From Spirochaetaceae bacterium (GTDB taxonomy: Bacteria > Spirochaetota > Spirochaetia > Treponematales > Breznakiellaceae): DNA of 6,528 nucleotides. A program made the translations under genes and the position numbers. This document shows positions 5,946-6,528 of this stretch, in pieces; position 1 is the first letter of the stretch; each line of letters opens with the position of its first letter. The stretch lies in contig JAIRSQ010000071.1 in the NCBI GenBank assembly GCA_031255395.1, forward strand, positions 1-6,528, written 5' to 3'. Under the pieces are notes generated by a model, which ran no database searches, had not been told where the DNA came from, and was given only the letters and a program-made list of their open reading frames with translations.

Positions 5946-6528
5946 TGTAATAGCCACGATAAGATCTGACACTTGATGAAAAATATAATATCCTATCAAC
6001 AAGGAGCGGAGAAATGACAAACCGGCAGAAGATTATCAAAACGAAAGCCGGGATTCTTGAACCGGCAAGACAGTCTGGGAACGTGTCGCAAGCCCGCAAA
6101 GCCACGGGGCATTCCCGGGACAGTTTTTACCGGTTCAAGACACTGTATGAAACCGGCGGGGAAGTGGCCCTGGCGGAAACCGGCGGGAAGAAACCCAATG
6201 AAAAGAACCGAGTAGAGCCCGAGGCGGAACAGGCGGCGGCGGATTTTGCGTATGAACGGCCGGCATACGGACAACTCCGGGCCAGCAATGAATTGAAAAA
6301 GCGGGGCATACCGGTCTCCCCCGGCGAGGTGCGCGGCGTCCGGCTGCGGCGTGATCCGGCGGCCTTCAAAGGGCGGTTGCGGGCGCTTGAGGCGAAGACG
6401 GCGCGGGAAAACCTCATGCTGGACGAAAGCCGGCTTGCGGCCCTTGAGCGGGCGAAAGAAGAAAAAGAAGCCCGTGGGGAGACAGGGACGGAACATACGG
6501 GGTATTTGGGGGCTCAGGACACGCATTA
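5946..6528 (+). mobile_element. IS481-like insertion sequence, left part, runs off the window
   Basis: The transposase gene at 6014 defines the element. Its left end is tentatively placed at the TGT at 5946, because IS481-family ends usually begin with TGT and because the sequence changes from G-rich repeat DNA to a more AT-rich leader with TATAAT (5984-5989) at about this point. The right end and any target-site duplication are outside the window, so the terminal inverted repeat cannot be tested here. Confidence 0.6.
6014..6528 (+). CDS. IS481-family-like transposase, N-terminal half
   Basis: The frame is open from ATG 6014 to the right edge, giving 171 complete codons of a protein that is about 340 residues in relatives. 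AAGGAG (6001-6006) is 7 nt before the start. Residues 20-55 form a helix-turn-helix (GNVSQARKATGHSRDSFYRF), followed by a second DNA-binding segment (YERPAYGQLRASNELKKRGI, 80-99, then VSPGEVRGVRLRRD, 101-114), a charged helical linker (125-155) and GYLGAQDT (163-170). Asp169 in this motif is probably the first residue of the DDE triad; the other two lie outside. It would catalyse cut or copy of the element at its ends. Some positions differ from relatives I remember: Arg110 where Trp is usual (VWLRH) and His171 where Tyr or Phe is usual, so the copy may be diverged or starting to decay, though no stop or frameshift is seen. Confidence 0.8.
   Translation, partial: MTNRQKIIKTKAGILEPARQSGNVSQARKATGHSRDSFYRFKTLYETGGEVALAETGGKKPNEKNRVEPEAEQAAADFAYERPAYGQLRASNELKKRGIPVSPGEVRGVRLRRDPAAFKGRLRALEAKTARENLMLDESRLAALERAKEEKEARGETGTEHTGYLGAQDTH

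Noticed and set aside
5655..6105. Several minus-strand frames in the repeat region and the transposase start
   Set aside because: Low-complexity Pro/Ser/Leu/His composition, mutual overlap, no ribosome binding sites, and antisense overlap with the transposase.

Overview
The window is about 6.5 kb of chromosome with moderately high GC and dense coding on its left side. It looks like a spirochaete, most likely Treponema or a close relative. The pointers are a purE-purC-purF cluster, two predicted lipoproteins with LAAC lipoboxes, a small sigma-factor-like regulator, and an IS481-type transposase beside repeat-rich intergenic DNA. The taxonomic call is an inference from gene content and style; no rRNA or other marker is present.

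Left part (1-3359, all plus strand): the 3' end of purE, a 264-nt gap with a strong palindrome, then purC, purF and a small lipoprotein gene. Gaps after purC are only 12 and 17 nt, each with a good Shine-Dalgarno, so purC-purF-lipoprotein read as one transcription unit. PurF makes phosphoribosylamine, the first committed step of purine synthesis; PurE and PurC act later (carboxylation of AIR, then SAICAR formation).

Middle part (3378-5372, minus strand): a protein of 281 residues with a sigma-region-2-like N-terminal half and a C-terminal helix-turn-helix, convergent with the lipoprotein gene, and upstream of it a second lipoprotein gene (299 residues). Between the two lies a 249-nt spacer with a promoter-like sequence for the sigma-like gene and a short hairpin repeat.

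Right part (5373-6528): about 570 nt without a credible gene, holding a second copy of that hairpin repeat in opposite orientation, a REP-like GGGG/CCCC hairpin, 15-bp direct repeats, a perfect 18-bp palindrome and a second short inverted repeat. After it comes the 5' half of an IS481-like transposase that runs off the window just after its probable first catalytic Asp. This part looks like a landing zone for mobile and repetitive DNA.

No clear new multi-gene system is visible. The points most worth following are the sigma-like regulator, the paired repeats around the 299-residue lipoprotein gene, the palindrome in front of purC, and the 18-bp palindrome near the insertion sequence.
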